Assembly: GCA_008933795.1 (NCBI GenBank)
Contig: WBUJ01000016.1
Span: forward strand, 1 to 39,682
DNA length: 39,682 bases
Source: Candidatus Contendibacter sp.
Lineage (GTDB): Bacteria > Pseudomonadota > Gammaproteobacteria > Competibacterales > Competibacteraceae
Reading direction: 5' to 3'
Positions 28,416 through 39,551 of this stretch are shown here, piece after piece; within the stretch, counting starts at the first letter, position 1, and each line of letters starts with the position of its first letter. Both the position numbers and the translations under genes were made by a program. Below the pieces are notes generated by a model. The model searched no databases and was not told the origin of the DNA. It saw nothing but the letters and a program-made list of their open reading frames with translations.

Positions 28416-28492
28416 AGGCGCGTAGCTCAGTTGGTTAGAGCACCACCTTGACATGGTGGGGGTCGTTGGTTCGAGTCCAATCGCGCCTACCA
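28416..28492 (+). tRNA. tRNA-Val (GAC)
   Basis: Acceptor stem AGGCGCG/CGCGCCT, D arm with GCTCAGTTGGTTAGAGC, anticodon stem CCACC/GGTGG with loop TTGACAT (anticodon GAC), T arm GTTGG-TTCGAGT-CCAAT, and encoded ACCA 3' end. The cloverleaf is complete at 77 nt. Confidence 0.96.
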
Positions 28493-28525
28493 GATTTTTG
28501 CGGGTTGCGGAGCGAGACGATTTGA

Positions 28526-28573
28526 AAGGGGCGCGCCTTCCTTCCAAAAGAAGGGTTTCAAGGCCCGCCCCTT
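28526..28573 (+). promoter_or_regulatory. Extended hairpin in the thrS leader
   Basis: An outer stem AAGGGGCG/CGCCCCTT (28526-28533 and 28566-28573), an inner GCC/GGC and a CCTTC/GAAGG stem with CAAAA loop form a long interrupted hairpin 50 bp before thrS. It could stop transcription from the tRNA or act as an operator for ThrRS, as known in E. coli, but no threonine anticodon mimic is clear. Confidence 0.45.
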
Positions 28574-28622
28574 ACTATTTCACTCCGGGCAAAAGAGTCA
28601 GCGGATCAAGAGAATTGCAGCG

Positions 28623-30539
28623 ATGCCGATCATCACGCTCCCCGATGGCAGCCAGCGCGCGTTCGACGCCCCCGTCAGCGTGCATGAGGTCGCCGCCGCG
28701 ATTGGCCCGGGCCTGGCCAAGGCCGCCCTGGCCGGCAAGGTGGATGGCCGGCTGGTGGATACTTCGCATACCCTCGCCCAGGATGCGAATCTGGCCATCG
28801 TCACCGAGCGCGACCCCGAAGGGCTGGAGATCATCCGCCATTCCAGCGCCCACCTCCTGGCCCACGCTGTCAAGCAGCTCTATCCGACCGCGCAGGTCAC
28901 CATCGGCCCGGTGATCGAGAACGGCTTTTATTACGACTTCGCTTTTGAGCGGCCCTTCACCCCCGACGATCTGGAACGGATTCAGGCGCGGATGGAAGAA
29001 CTGGCGGCCCAGGACATTCCGCTGGCCCGCTCGGTGATGCCACGCGACGAGGCGGTGACCTTCTTCCGCCAGATGGGCGAGGACTACAAGGCGCAAATCA
29101 TCGCCGACATTCCGTCCAACGAGGACATTTCGCTGTACCGGCAGGCCGATTTCATCGATCTTTGTCGCGGGCCGCACGTGCCTTCCACCGGCAAGCTCAA
29201 GGCGTTCAAGCTGATGAAGGTGGCCGGGGCCTACTGGCGCGGCGATTCCCGCAACGAGATGCTCCAGCGTATCTACGGCACCGCCTGGCTGGATCAGAAG
29301 GCGCTGAAGGCCTACCTGCACCGGCTGGAAGAGGCGGAGAAGCGCGATCATCGCAAGGTCGGCAAAGCGCTCGACCTGTTCCACGTGCAGGAGGAGGCGC
29401 CCGGCATGGTGTTCTGGCACGACCGGGGCTGGCGCATCTACGTCGAGGTGCAGAACTACATCCGCCAGTTGCTGCGCGAGCACTGCTATCAGGAAGTCCA
29501 CACTCCGCAGATCGTGGATCGCGTGCTGTGGGAACGCTCCGGCCACTGGGAAAAGTTCCGCAACGACATGTTCACCACCGCGTCGGAAAACCGCGACTAC
29601 GCGGTCAAGCCGATGAACTGTCCCTGCCACATTCAGATTTACAACCAGGGACTGCGCAGCTACCGCGACCTGCCGCTGCGCATGGCCGAGTTCGGTTCCT
29701 GCCACCGCAACGAACCGTCCGGCACCCTGCACGGGCTGATGCGGGTGCGCAACTTCGTCCAGGACGACGCCCACATCTTCTGTACCGAGGATCAAATCCA
29801 GGTCGAGGTGTCGGCGTTCATGGACCTGCTGTTCCGGGTCTACGCCGATTTTGGCTTCAACGAGGTGCAACTGGCGCTGTCCACCCGGCCCGAGATGCGG
29901 GTCGGCAGCGACGAGGTGTGGGACAAGGCGGAAAAGGCGCTGGAAATCGCACTGAACCGCAGCGGCCTGCCGTGGCAGTTGAAGCCGGGCGAAGGCGCGT
30001 TTTACGGTCCCAAGATCGAATTCGTGCTGCGCGACTGTCTGGACCGGCTGTGGCAGTGCGGCACGATTCAGGTGGATTTTTCCATGCCGGGCCGGCTGGA
30101 CGCCCACTACATCGCCGAGGACGGCAGCAAGCGGACGCCGGTGATGTTGCACCGGGCTATACTGGGTTCGCTGGAGCGGTTCATCGGCATTTTGATCGAG
30201 CAGTACGCTGGCGCGCTGCCGGTCTGGCTGGCGCCGACCCAGGCGATGGTCCTGAATATCACCGACCATCAGGCCGAATACGCTGCCAAGGTCGAAAAAT
30301 CCCTTATGCAACAAGGTTTCCGTGTCGCGGCTGACTTGAGAAACGAGAAAATCGGCTTTAAAATCCGCGAACATACGTTACAGCGCGTTCCCTATCTCCT
30401 GGTCGTCGGTGACCGCGAGATGGAAACCGACGCCATCGCCGTGCGCACCCGCGCCGGCAAGGACCTGGGCGTCATGCATCTGGCGGCTTTCGTGGAACGG
30501 CTGCAAACCGATATCGCCCGGCGCGGACGAACCGAATAA
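28623..30539 (+). CDS. thrS: Threonyl-tRNA synthetase
   Basis: The 638-residue enzyme charges tRNA-Thr. It contains a TGS domain ([20 protein letters not shown] onward), an editing domain with [16 protein letters not shown], the class II catalytic core with [20 protein letters not shown] (zinc-binding Cys) and [20 protein letters not shown], and a C-terminal anticodon-binding domain. Length and order match bacterial ThrRS. The ribosome site is weak (AAGAGA) and start ATG at 28623 fits the family's N terminus. infC follows after 18 bp with an ATC start. Confidence 0.97.
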   Translation: MPIITLPDGSQRAFDAPVSVHEVAAAIGPGLAKAALAGKVDGRLVDTSHTLAQDANLAIVTERDPEGLEIIRHSSAHLLAHAVKQLYPTAQVTIGPVIENGFYYDFAFERPFTPDDLERIQARMEELAAQDIPLARSVMPRDEAVTFFRQMGEDYKAQIIADIPSNEDISLYRQADFIDLCRGPHVPSTGKLKAFKLMKVAGAYWRGDSRNEMLQRIYGTAWLDQKALKAYLHRLEEAEKRDHRKVGKALDLFHVQEEAPGMVFWHDRGWRIYVEVQNYIRQLLREHCYQEVHTPQIVDRVLWERSGHWEKFRNDMFTTASENRDYAVKPMNCPCHIQIYNQGLRSYRDLPLRMAEFGSCHRNEPSGTLHGLMRVRNFVQDDAHIFCTEDQIQVEVSAFMDLLFRVYADFGFNEVQLALSTRPEMRVGSDEVWDKAEKALEIALNRSGLPWQLKPGEGAFYGPKIEFVLRDCLDRLWQCGTIQVDFSMPGRLDAHYIAEDGSKRTPVMLHRAILGSLERFIGILIEQYAGALPVWLAPTQAMVLNITDHQAEYAAKVEKSLMQQGFRVAADLRNEKIGFKIREHTLQRVPYLLVVGDREMETDAIAVRTRAGKDLGVMHLAAFVERLQTDIARRGRTE

Positions 30540-30544
30540 TCACT

Positions 30545-30560
30545 GGAGGGCAACAACATC
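30545..30560 (+). promoter_or_regulatory. infC: Ribosome site and ATC initiation codon of infC
   Basis: GGAGGG (30545-30550) stands 7 bases before ATC (30558-30560). No ATG, GTG or TTG in frame is available until GTG/ATG codons well inside the conserved IF3 N domain. Rare AUU/AUC starts on infC are a known device by which IF3 represses its own translation. Confidence 0.85.
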
Positions 30561-31079
30561 GCCGCGAATAATGAACTCCGGCTCAACGACGAGATCACCG
30601 GGCGCGAAGTACGCCTGATCGATCAGGACGGCGAGCAGGCAGGGGTCGTCCCCCTGGTGCAAGCCCGGCGGATGGCCGAGGAAGCCGAACTGGATCTGGT
30701 GGAAATTTCCCCGAACGCCAAGCCGCCGGTCTGCCGCATCATGGATTACGGCAAATTCCGGTTCGAGCAGGCCAAGAAACAGAGCGAAGCCAGGAAGAAG
30801 CAGAAGCAAATCCAGGTTAAGGAAATCAAGTTTCGTCCAGGCACGGACGAAGGGGACTATCAGGTCAAACTACGCAACCTGATCCGTTTCCTGAGCGAAG
30901 GCGACAAGGCCAAGGTGACGCTGCGGTTTCGGGGCCGCGAGATGGCGCACCAGGATATTGGCATCAGCCTTCTCAAGCGCGTTGAAGACGACCTCGCGGC
31001 GTATGGCGCGGTGGAACAGCGGCCCAGGATGGAAGGGCGGCAGATGGTCATGACCATCGCGCCGGTCAAGAAGAAGTAA
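30558..31079 (+). CDS. infC: Translation initiation factor IF-3
   Basis: From the ATC at 30558 the protein has 173 residues: N domain with [19 protein letters not shown] and [20 protein letters not shown], a lysine-rich linker ([20 protein letters not shown]), and the C domain with [19 protein letters not shown] and [14 protein letters not shown]. It binds the 30S subunit and checks start codon pairing. A start at the internal ATG 30657 would remove about 33 residues of the N domain. The gene lies between thrS and rpmI as in other gammaproteobacteria. Confidence 0.96.
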   Translation: MAANNELRLNDEITGREVRLIDQDGEQAGVVPLVQARRMAEEAELDLVEISPNAKPPVCRIMDYGKFRFEQAKKQSEARKKQKQIQVKEIKFRPGTDEGDYQVKLRNLIRFLSEGDKAKVTLRFRGREMAHQDIGISLLKRVEDDLAAYGAVEQRPRMEGRQMVMTIAPVKKK

Positions 31080-31166
31080 TTCCCTCCGAGCGGTTGGCGG
31101 TTGCCATCTCCGGCGCGCGCCGGGGTCCGTCCATGAATTTACCTTTTTCAATTGCGGAGTCATGCA

Positions 31167-31364
31167 ATGCCCAAGATGAAATCCAATCGGGGGGCGGCGA
31201 AACGCTTCAGCCCCACCGGGTCCGGCAAGTTCAAGTGTTCCCACTCGCACCTCCGGCACATCCTGACCAAGAAGACCAGCAAGCGGAAGCGCCAGTTGCG
31301 CGGCACCACCACCATGGCGGCGGTGGATGTCCCGGCGGTGCGTCGGATGTTGCCCTACAGTTGA
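31167..31364 (+). CDS. rpmI: 50S ribosomal protein bL35
   Basis: This 65-residue basic protein begins [14 protein letters not shown] and contains [20 protein letters not shown], standard for L35. GGAG is 7 bases before the ATG; an upstream in-frame TTG/ATG at 31152 is less suited. It precedes rplT, with which it is co-transcribed. Confidence 0.97.
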   Translation: MPKMKSNRGAAKRFSPTGSGKFKCSHSHLRHILTKKTSKRKRQLRGTTTMAAVDVPAVRRMLPYS

Positions 31365-31389
31365 GTCGCCGGACCGGAGAGATTAAATC

Positions 31390-31752
31390 ATGCCCCGAGT
31401 AAAACGCGGCGTTACCGCCCACGCCCGCCATAAAAAAGTCCTGAACCAGGCCAAGGGTTACTACGGCGCCCGTAGCAAGGTGTACCGGGTCGCCAAGCAG
31501 GCCGTGATCAAGGCCGGCCAGTACGCCTACCGCGACCGCCGCCAGAAGAAGCGCGATTTCCGCGCCTTGTGGATTACCCGCATCAACGCCGGCGCCCGCG
31601 AGAGTGGCTTGTCCTACAGCCGGTTGATCAATGGCCTCAAGCTGGCCGCCATCGAGGTCGACCGCAAGGTGCTGGCCGATCTGGCGGTGTTCGACAAGCC
31701 GGCGTTCGCCGAACTGGCCAACCGCGCCAAGACCGCGCTCGGCATCGCCTGA
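31390..31752 (+). CDS. rplT: 50S ribosomal protein bL20
   Basis: The 120-residue protein starts [20 protein letters not shown] and contains [20 protein letters not shown], an L20 signature. L20 binds 23S rRNA early in assembly and in some bacteria represses the rpmI-rplT message. It lies 25 bp after rpmI. A terminator follows before pheS. Confidence 0.97.
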   Translation: MPRVKRGVTAHARHKKVLNQAKGYYGARSKVYRVAKQAVIKAGQYAYRDRRQKKRDFRALWITRINAGARESGLSYSRLINGLKLAAIEVDRKVLADLAVFDKPAFAELANRAKTALGIA

Positions 31753-32877
<1,125 letters not shown>

Positions 32878-32887
32878 GGCTCCCAGT

Positions 32888-35266
32888 ATGAAAATCAGCG
32901 AACACTGGCTGCGGGAATGGGTCGATCCCGCCATTTCCAGCGCCGAACTGGCGGCGCAACTGACCATGGCCGGCCTGGAAGTGGACCACGTCGAACCCGC
33001 CGCGCCTGCGTTTGAGCAAGTGGTGGTCGGTCGGGTGATCAGTCTGGTCTCGCATCCCGACGCCGACCGGCTGCGGGTGGCGACGGTGGACGTGGGCGGC
33101 GCGGAACTATTACAAATTGTCTGCGGCGCCCCGAACGTGACGGTCGGAATGTGCGCCCCGACGGCCCTGATTGGCGCGGTGCTGCCCGGCGGATTCACCA
33201 TCAAGCAATCCAAGCTGCGCGGCGTCGAATCGCAGGGCATGTTGTGCTCGGCCAAGGAATTGGGCTTGGCGGAAAGTTCGAGTGGTCTACTGCCATTGCC
33301 AGCCGACAGTCGGCCCGGCCAGAACGTGCGCGAGCTGTTGGCGCTGGATGATTCGATCATCGAGATCGAACTGACGCCCAATCGCGGCGACTGTCTGGGC
33401 ATGGAGGGCATCGCCCGCGAAGTGGCGACCCTCAACCGCTGCGAGTTTCGCCCGCTGCCGGCGGACGCCGTGCCGCCGGTGGTGGACGCCATCTTCCCGG
33501 TGACGCTACTCGATCCCGCCGATTGTCCGCGTTACGTGGGCCGGGTGATTCGCGGGGTCAATCCCGTCGCCGAAACGCCGCTGTGGATGCAGGAGCGTCT
33601 GCGCCGCGCCGGGGTGCGTAGCCTGGGGCCGCTGGTGGATGTGACCAATTACGTGATGCTGGAACTCGGCCAGCCGATGCATGCCTTCGACCTGGGCCGG
33701 CTGACCGGTGGCATCGAAGTGCGCCGCGCCCGGCCCGGCGACCGGCTGGAACTGCTCAACGGCGTGGTGGTGGAGCCGGATGTGGAAACTCTGCTGATCA
33801 CCGATCACGCTGGCCCGCTGGCGCTGGCCGGGATCATGGGTGGCGAAATCAGCTCCTGCACCGCCGCCACCCGCGATGTGTTCCTGGAAAGCGCCTTTTT
33901 CACGCCGGCCAGCATCGCCGGTCGCGCCCGCCGCTACGGTCTGCAAACCGATTCCTCCTACCGCTTCGAGCGCGGCGTAGATTCGCAGTTGCAGCGCCGC
34001 GCCGCCGAACGCGCTACCAAGCTGTTGATTGACATGGCCGGCGGCCAGCCGGGACCCATCGTCGAAGCGGTGTCGCCCGAACATTTGCCGGCGGAACCGG
34101 CCATCCGGCTGCGGCCCGAACGTCTCCGCAAGCTGCTGGGGATGGATGTTCCCTCCGCCGAGGTCGAGGGAATCCTGCGGCGGTTGGGCATGGCGGTGGC
34201 AGTCGAGGTGGATCATTGGCTGGTCGCGCCGCCGAGCAGCCGGTTCGACCTCGCGCTGGAAGTGGATTTGATCGAGGAAATCGCCCGGATTCATGGCTAT
34301 GATCGCCTGCCCGGCAACCGGCCGCTGACCCGGATGGAAATACCGCCGCAGCCGGAAGGGCGGGTGGCGCCGGAACGGTTCAAGGAAACTCTGGCGCAGC
34401 GGGGATTTCAGGAAGCCATCACTTATAGTTTTGTCGATCCGGCATTTCAGCGGCGCCTCGATCCCGAGCGGCAACCGCTGGCGCTGGCCAATCCGATTTC
34501 CGCCGACCTGGCGGTGATGCGCACCAGCCTGTGGCCGGGCTTGCTCAAGGCGCTGGTCTATAATCAGAAACGCCAGCAAGCCCGAATCCGGTTGTTCGAG
34601 CACGGCCTGAACTTCATCCCTGAAACCGACGGCTTGCGGCAGGAACCCTACATTGGCGGCGTCGCGGCGGGGAACGCCCTGCCGGAACAGTGGGGCGCAC
34701 CGGCCCGGCCAGTAGATTTCTTCGATCTCAAGGCCGATGTCGAGGCGCTGCTGGCTTTGAGCGGCGAACCGGAAGTGTTTGCCTTCGTTGCCGCCGCGCA
34801 TCCAGCATTGCATCCGGGCCAGAGTGCCCGGATCGAACGCGCTGGTCAGCTCGTGGGCTGGCTGGGTGTGCTACATCCTCGGGTGGCGCAGGAACTGGAT
34901 ATGGAGGGGGATGCCTTCGTGTTCGAACTGCGGCTGGAGGGGGTGCAAACTGCGCGGACGCCGGCATTTCGAGAGCTTTCCAAGTTCCCGGCCAGTCGCC
35001 GCGACCTCGCCATCGTGGTCGATGAGGCGGTCACTGCTCAGGCTATTCAGGATTGCATCCACCGTCACGGTAGCGAACGGCTGCGCGAAGCGTGGCTGTT
35101 TGATGTCTATCGGGGCAAGGGCATCGCCGAAGGCAAAAAAAGTTTGGCTTTTGGATTGATTTTACAAGACTTCTCGCACAATCTTACTGACAGTGTGGTC
35201 GAAGAGACCGTATCCGGGATCATCGCCGGGCTGGCCGAGCAGTTCGGCGCAACGCTTAGGGTTTAG
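32888..35266 (+). CDS. pheT: Phenylalanyl-tRNA synthetase beta subunit
   Basis: The 792-residue protein has the N-terminal tRNA-binding OB domain (VVGRVISLVSHPDADRLRVA), the B3/B4 editing domain (TPNRGDCLGMEGIAREVATL; LGQPMHAFDLGRL), B5, the inactive catalytic-like core with RPVDFFDLKADVEALL and the C-terminal FDX-ACB domain (RELSKFPASRRDLAIVVDEA). It pairs with PheS as an (alpha-beta)2 enzyme. It starts 10 bp after pheS. A frame of expected length with no irregularity. Confidence 0.97.
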   Translation: MKISEHWLREWVDPAISSAELAAQLTMAGLEVDHVEPAAPAFEQVVVGRVISLVSHPDADRLRVATVDVGGAELLQIVCGAPNVTVGMCAPTALIGAVLPGGFTIKQSKLRGVESQGMLCSAKELGLAESSSGLLPLPADSRPGQNVRELLALDDSIIEIELTPNRGDCLGMEGIAREVATLNRCEFRPLPADAVPPVVDAIFPVTLLDPADCPRYVGRVIRGVNPVAETPLWMQERLRRAGVRSLGPLVDVTNYVMLELGQPMHAFDLGRLTGGIEVRRARPGDRLELLNGVVVEPDVETLLITDHAGPLALAGIMGGEISSCTAATRDVFLESAFFTPASIAGRARRYGLQTDSSYRFERGVDSQLQRRAAERATKLLIDMAGGQPGPIVEAVSPEHLPAEPAIRLRPERLRKLLGMDVPSAEVEGILRRLGMAVAVEVDHWLVAPPSSRFDLALEVDLIEEIARIHGYDRLPGNRPLTRMEIPPQPEGRVAPERFKETLAQRGFQEAITYSFVDPAFQRRLDPERQPLALANPISADLAVMRTSLWPGLLKALVYNQKRQQARIRLFEHGLNFIPETDGLRQEPYIGGVAAGNALPEQWGAPARPVDFFDLKADVEALLALSGEPEVFAFVAAAHPALHPGQSARIERAGQLVGWLGVLHPRVAQELDMEGDAFVFELRLEGVQTARTPAFRELSKFPASRRDLAIVVDEAVTAQAIQDCIHRHGSERLREAWLFDVYRGKGIAEGKKSLAFGLILQDFSHNLTDSVVEETVSGIIAGLAEQFGATLRV

Positions 35267-35269
35267 CAG

Positions 35270-35569
35270 ATGGCACTAACAAAAGCCGACATGGCTGAAC
35301 AGTTGTTCGAGGAATTGGGCATCAACAAACGCGAGGCCAAGGAGCTCGTGGAGATCTTCTTCGAAGAGATCCGCAGCGCCTTGGAACGGGGGCGGCAAGT
35401 GAAATTGTCTGGATTTGGCAATTTCGACCTGCGCGACAAGAACCAGCGGCCGGGCCGCAACCCCAAGACGGGGGAAGAAATCCCGATCACCGCCCGCCGG
35501 GTAGTGACTTTCCGTCCGGGACAAAAGCTCAAGGCGCGGGTGGATGCTTTCAAGGGCGAGGCGCAGTAA
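35270..35569 (+). CDS. ihfA: Integration host factor alpha subunit
   Basis: The 99-residue protein starts [20 protein letters not shown] and has [40 protein letters not shown] with the beta-arm proline that kinks DNA. It bends DNA at consensus sites with IhfB. It begins 3 bp after pheT, as in E. coli. Confidence 0.97.
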   Translation: MALTKADMAEQLFEELGINKREAKELVEIFFEEIRSALERGRQVKLSGFGNFDLRDKNQRPGRNPKTGEEIPITARRVVTFRPGQKLKARVDAFKGEAQ

Positions 35570-35651
35570 ACGCGCTCGTCGTGAAATGCTTGGCAAGCCG
35601 GACGGATTGAATTAACATCGTCAATCCTTACGGCGGTCAGCCCGCCATTTT

Positions 35652-35729
<78 letters not shown>

Positions 35730-35737
35730 TCAAAACA

Positions 35738-35782
35738 AGCACTTAGCTTAAGATTTTTTCTTGGCTAAGTGCTTTGTTTTTT
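35738..35782 (+). terminator. Terminator after tRNA-Pro
   Basis: A 10-bp stem AGCACTTAGC/GCTAAGTGCT (35738-35747 and 35764-35773) is followed by TTGTTTTTT. A further inverted repeat CCCTATAG/CTATAGGG occurs at 35804-35811 and 35821-35828. Confidence 0.8.
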
Positions 35783-35848
35783 GCACGATGGAAATGTGCT
35801 GTGCCCTATAGTTTTCAAAGCTATAGGGAGCGTGGGGAGCGTGGCTAC

Positions 35849-36007
35849 CCAGAAGTTGACATCTCTGGCCCGTTCGGGTCGGTGAAAACCCATGCCTGGA
35901 CTGATGGGATTCAACTGCAAGTCGAAGGCCGTGGTTTTGACGGCTTTCTGTTCCTGGCTTGTCGGACGCGCCAGAATTTCCCGCAATGCGAAATTCCGTG
36001 CGTTCAA
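35849..36007 (-). pseudogene. N-terminal fragment of a UvrD/REP-type DNA helicase
   Basis: The frame starts at a TTG overlapping the methyltransferase stop and encodes about 50 residues, including SQEQKAVKTTAFDLQLNPIS and PGMGFHRPERARDVNFW. This resembles the RelE-like N-terminal segment (EQKAVKTTAFDLQ-x-NP, PGM-x-FH, RD-x-NFW) found before UvrD-like helicases next to this methyltransferase type. After NFW the match ends and the frame runs into unrelated sequence. The rest of the gene is missing. Identification is from memory of the pattern. Confidence 0.45.
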
Positions 36008-38033
36008 ATCCTGAACACCTTCATGACCTCATCTCCCAGGTGATTGATCACTTTCACGGCAATCCGCCCGGATTTTGGCTTTTTGAACGGACGGGAGAGG
36101 TCGCTGTTCAGCGTCGCCCAGGCTTCGGGGTCAATTTCCGCCTTGAGGGTTGTTTTCAGGGCGCTGTAGGGATCGTTGGCCCCAAGAAAGTAGGCGTGGC
36201 GCACGAAGAAGCTTTCCTGGTTGTAGTCGGTGTCGATGAACCAGCAGGCGATGCCTTCGATGCTGTCACTGACGACCTCGCCGGTCTGCGGCTTGAACAC
36301 ATCGACGCCGTTGACCTTGACGCGCCAGTTCCCGTCATCCTGCGGCAGTAGATCGATGTCGGGTTCGCCGAAAATGACGAACAGGTTGCCCTTGCCGGTG
36401 TTTTTGAGGTCGTCGGCCATGTGCAGATCGGCGTTCATGCGGGCCTTGAGGACGGGCAGTCGGCCGAGTTTGCTGAATTCGGTGGTGTGAGCTTCATAGT
36501 TGAAGGCGCAGGCGATCAGCACGTCAAAGCCGGCATCAGCGGCCTCGCGGGCGGCTTCGACCAGGTCCGCGCGTTGCACGGTGCCGAATTCCGGGCCGAT
36601 GAAGATGGCGGCGCGTTTCTCTGCCTCGCCCTCCACGTAGCGCCCCTCGGCGCACACCAGTTCGCCGGCCCACGGAATCAGCGCCGTGAAGGTGATGCGG
36701 TCTTCCTTGTGCGCCTGCTGGACGCCGGCCGTCTTGAGGTTTTCCAGAATCATCTGCGGGAACGACTGCTTGGCGGCGTAGTCGGTCGCTGATTCCCGCT
36801 GGGTGTCGATCGGTTCGTCGTCCTCGTCCACGCCGAGCATCCGATGCGGGCTGAGGCTGTCCACGGTGAAGGGACCGGCGACGCGCACGCATTTCTTGTT
36901 CTCGTAGGGCTTGTCGTAGAGATACTCGAATTCGGCCTTGGCGGCGATAGAGGCGTCGATGTCCTTCTGTCGGGCGATGCGCGCCTGCCACCAGTCGGCG
37001 TGCAGCTTTTTCGCCGGCTCTGGCCAGTCCTTGCCCGGTTCGCGGGGAATTTCCCATTCTTGCCAGTTCTTTTTCAGCGATGCGTTCAATTGCTCGCGCA
37101 ACGGCTCCAGCGTCTGTTGCCACTGGTCCCAGATCACATCAATTTCGGCGTTATTGGCGATGGATTTCAGGGTGATGTGGGGGACGCGCTCGTAGACGAA
37201 ACCGTGGCGGATGTTGCCGTGGGTAGGATGCGAACTGGGGACGCTGCGGGTGATTTCGGCTTCCTTGAGTTGGCCTTCACGGGAATCGGCCAAGAGGTAG
37301 AACGGATAGCGCGCCCCCATGATGCGGGCGCGGGCCAGCGCCAGTGCGACGCGCGAGGTGTCGATGGTGATCCAGCGCCGGCCCCATTGTTCGGCAACGT
37401 AGGCGGTGGTGCCGGAACCGCAGGTCGGGTCGAGTACGAGATCGTCGGGGTCGGTGGTCATGAGAAGACAGCGTTGGACAACTTTCTCATTTGTCTGAAC
37501 GACGTAAACTTTATCTTCGGTAAAAGAGCCAGTACCGGTGTCCGTCCAGACGTTGGAGAATGGGATCACCGGAAAGTCATCGAGAAATCTCACATATTGG
37601 ATTGTACCTTGCGAGGTAGGCCAAAGGCGGTCAGCTTTGCCCAAGCGAGTAAGACCGGTTAGCTCAGTCTTAAAAGTTCCTTTGCCCGGTGTATATGTCT
37701 GACCACGAAAGGCAAACTTCTGGACATCGGCTTCACCTGCGGGTCGAGAACTTGTCAGGTTGTCGGGACGGAATATTCGTGACCCTTCCGGCAGAGTGGA
37801 TGCATCCGCCTTTTGCATTTTGGTCATTCGCCAACTCACACCAGATAAATCGCGCACGAGCGAATAGACTTGACCTGTCGATACACCCATAGATTTGTCC
37901 TGAAAAGCAGGACGATACTTGCATTTAGATGCGTTGCGAGTTGCCCAGATCAGATAATTTGAAGAAGCGGCCAAGAGTTCGTTGGCACGACCAGTGGTTG
38001 TTTTGAACGCGATTTGAGAGACAATGTTTCCTC
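36004..38033 (-). pseudogene. Adenine-type DNA methyltransferase, 5' end removed at the IS element
   Basis: About 675 residues of a site-specific DNA methyltransferase remain. It has the SAM-binding motif I (DPTCGSGTTAYVAEQWGRRW) in the C-terminal half, and a segment GRANELLAASSNYLIWAT that follows the target-recognition start in this class. The catalytic DPPY motif, which stands before these in the beta-order methyltransferases, is missing. The frame is open to the IS border at about 38034, with no good start; the first ATG in frame is far inside. The sequence right of the IS does not continue it. It is therefore likely inactive. The stop overlaps the helicase fragment start, as in an intact operon. 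Confidence 0.75.
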
Positions 38034-38052
38034 CTGTAAATTTTCCTGTGAT
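38034..38052 (+). repeat. Left terminal inverted repeat of the IS
   Basis: Nineteen bases whose reverse complement matches 18 of 19 bases at 39533-39551. Confidence 0.8.
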
Positions 38053-38055
38053 GGC

Positions 38056-39482
38056 CTACGAATTCGAAGCTAACTGTAAGCTAAGTGAGTCGTTTGCGGC
38101 TTCCTGAGGAAACCACAATTTCTCCCACTGGTGGTTTAGTTCGACTACTTTCAAAATACCCAGACTCTTGCTTCCGACGGCGCGCCAGCTCATACCCTTT
38201 TTCTTCTGGCGACGTCCGATCACTTGATCGCAGCCCTTTTCCATCAAGCCGCTGCCAATGGTCTTGCCCGCTTTCTTCCGACGGTGGTAGTCAATCATTT
38301 CCGTCTGATGTTTTTCAAGATACCCGATCAGTTCGAAAAGCTTTTCTTCGTTTTTAGGGCGAACCGCTGTTTTTAAATAGTTTAATACGGTATAGAGGTG
38401 ACCATACCATAAATGGTGAAAAATAAACTTTAAATGCTCTTGCTTGTCGTCCTTGCTGAGCGCAATCATGCTCATGAAGTCGCGCACCTTTTTTCCTAAA
38501 TGATACCAGTCCAAAATGATCGTCGGCGGACCCCCAAAAACCCCATCGAAATGTTGGCGAATGACACTCGCCCCATCGGTAATAGCCACCACTGGTAAGG
38601 GTTTTGACTCCTGTCCATAGCCCAGAACCAGACGACTCTTGAGCAAATCCGGCAAGGAGATCATCTCGTGGCCTTGGCCATCAATCAGCGCTGTGAGGTA
38701 TTCAAACCCCCTGTCCGGCTTCTGCCAGATGACCAGATCAGTCCGAATCGCCGGCGTTTTCTTTTGCTGGGCATCTTCCGGGAGTAATTTTTGTTTAACA
38801 CATTGTTTATGTTCGCGATTATCTTTCTGGCCACGAACTTGAATCGCATCTTCGAACAGTAAAATCTCTGGGCTCTGGGGATCGTAAATCGCCACTTTTT
38901 CCTGAATGTCTAGTACAAAGGAAGCTCCATGGCTAACGAGTTCCTCGATTTCTGCTTGTTGCGTTCGACTGACGGCGGCTGCTTTCTCAACGACCATTTG
39001 CCAAATCTTTTGATCGCTCAGTTGCCGATTCCCGGTCACCCGCTCTATTAAGTCTGCGACTTCGTTATAGCTCAATCGATTACTATAGTAAGCTGAGAAT
39101 TCTTTCAATCGATCACTGATATAACCCTCTTGAAATTGACCCGTCCAATCAAAGTAAGTCCGATCCAGGCTGTTGGGGTTCGCACGGTCGATAAATCGCT
39201 GTACATGGAATTCAAATCGTCCGTGAAGCGTTTTAATCGTGATCGGAATCGTGCCATTACTAATCAGGTCTTTTTTTTACCTGCAATAAAGACTTTTTGC
39301 GCGGCTTCCAACAAATCTGCTTCAATATCCGGTAACACCTTTCGTTTGAAGGTTTCGACCGCACTTTCGATATCATGAAAAGTTTTCATCTTGCAGTCCA
39401 ATGGATACTTTTTAACTGACCGACCATCAATGACCTGACCGGCATCATCTCGAAGGGTAATTTCAATCGTGGGCATCAGCAT
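38056..39482 (-). CDS. ISKra4-type transposase, two frames joined by -1 frameshift
   Basis: The first frame starts at ATG 39482 and ends with VFIAGKKKT and a TGA; the second, in the -1 frame, continues with DLISNGTIPITIKTLHGRFE and runs to 38056. Joined they give about 475 residues. The second part has ITDGASVIRQHF, TIILDWYHLGKKVRDF and GSGLMEKGCDQVIGRRQKKK, which fit the Asp, Asp and Glu of the catalytic triad in ISKra4-like transposases. No full-length single frame exists, so either the slippery site yields the full enzyme or the element is inactive. Confidence 0.78.
39270..39276 (-). promoter_or_regulatory. Slippery heptamer A_AAA_AAG for -1 frameshift
   Basis: On the minus strand an A8 run followed by G gives codons AAA AAA AAG in the first frame. 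Slipping back one base joins it to the second transposase frame exactly. A_AAA_AAG is the known dnaX-type slippery site used by many insertion sequences. Confidence 0.75.
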
Positions 39483-39532
39483 TCTCTGAGCATAGAAAAT
39501 AGATTTGATCTATTAGTATAGACTAATATTCT

Positions 39533-39551
39533 ATCACAGAAAAATTTACAG
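39533..39551 (-). repeat. Right terminal inverted repeat of the IS
   Basis: Pairs with the left repeat at 38034-38052 with one mismatch. It lies about 50 bp upstream of the transposase start. Confidence 0.8.

Larger units (their letters stand above)
38034..39551 (-). mobile_element. ISKra4-like insertion sequence
   Basis: About 1.52 kb of clearly AT-richer DNA than its surroundings, bounded by matching inverted ends and holding a transposase in two frames. The ends may extend a few bases further, as both are followed outward by a GGAGGAA block. No target duplication could be defined. It lies at the broken end of the methyltransferase gene. Confidence 0.8.

Noticed and set aside
28575..30374. 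599-codon minus-strand frame
   Set aside because: Antisense shadow of thrS.
35774..36043. Plus-strand 89-codon frame after tRNA-Pro
   Set aside because: The minus strand holds the helicase fragment with recognisable motifs; the plus frame shows none.
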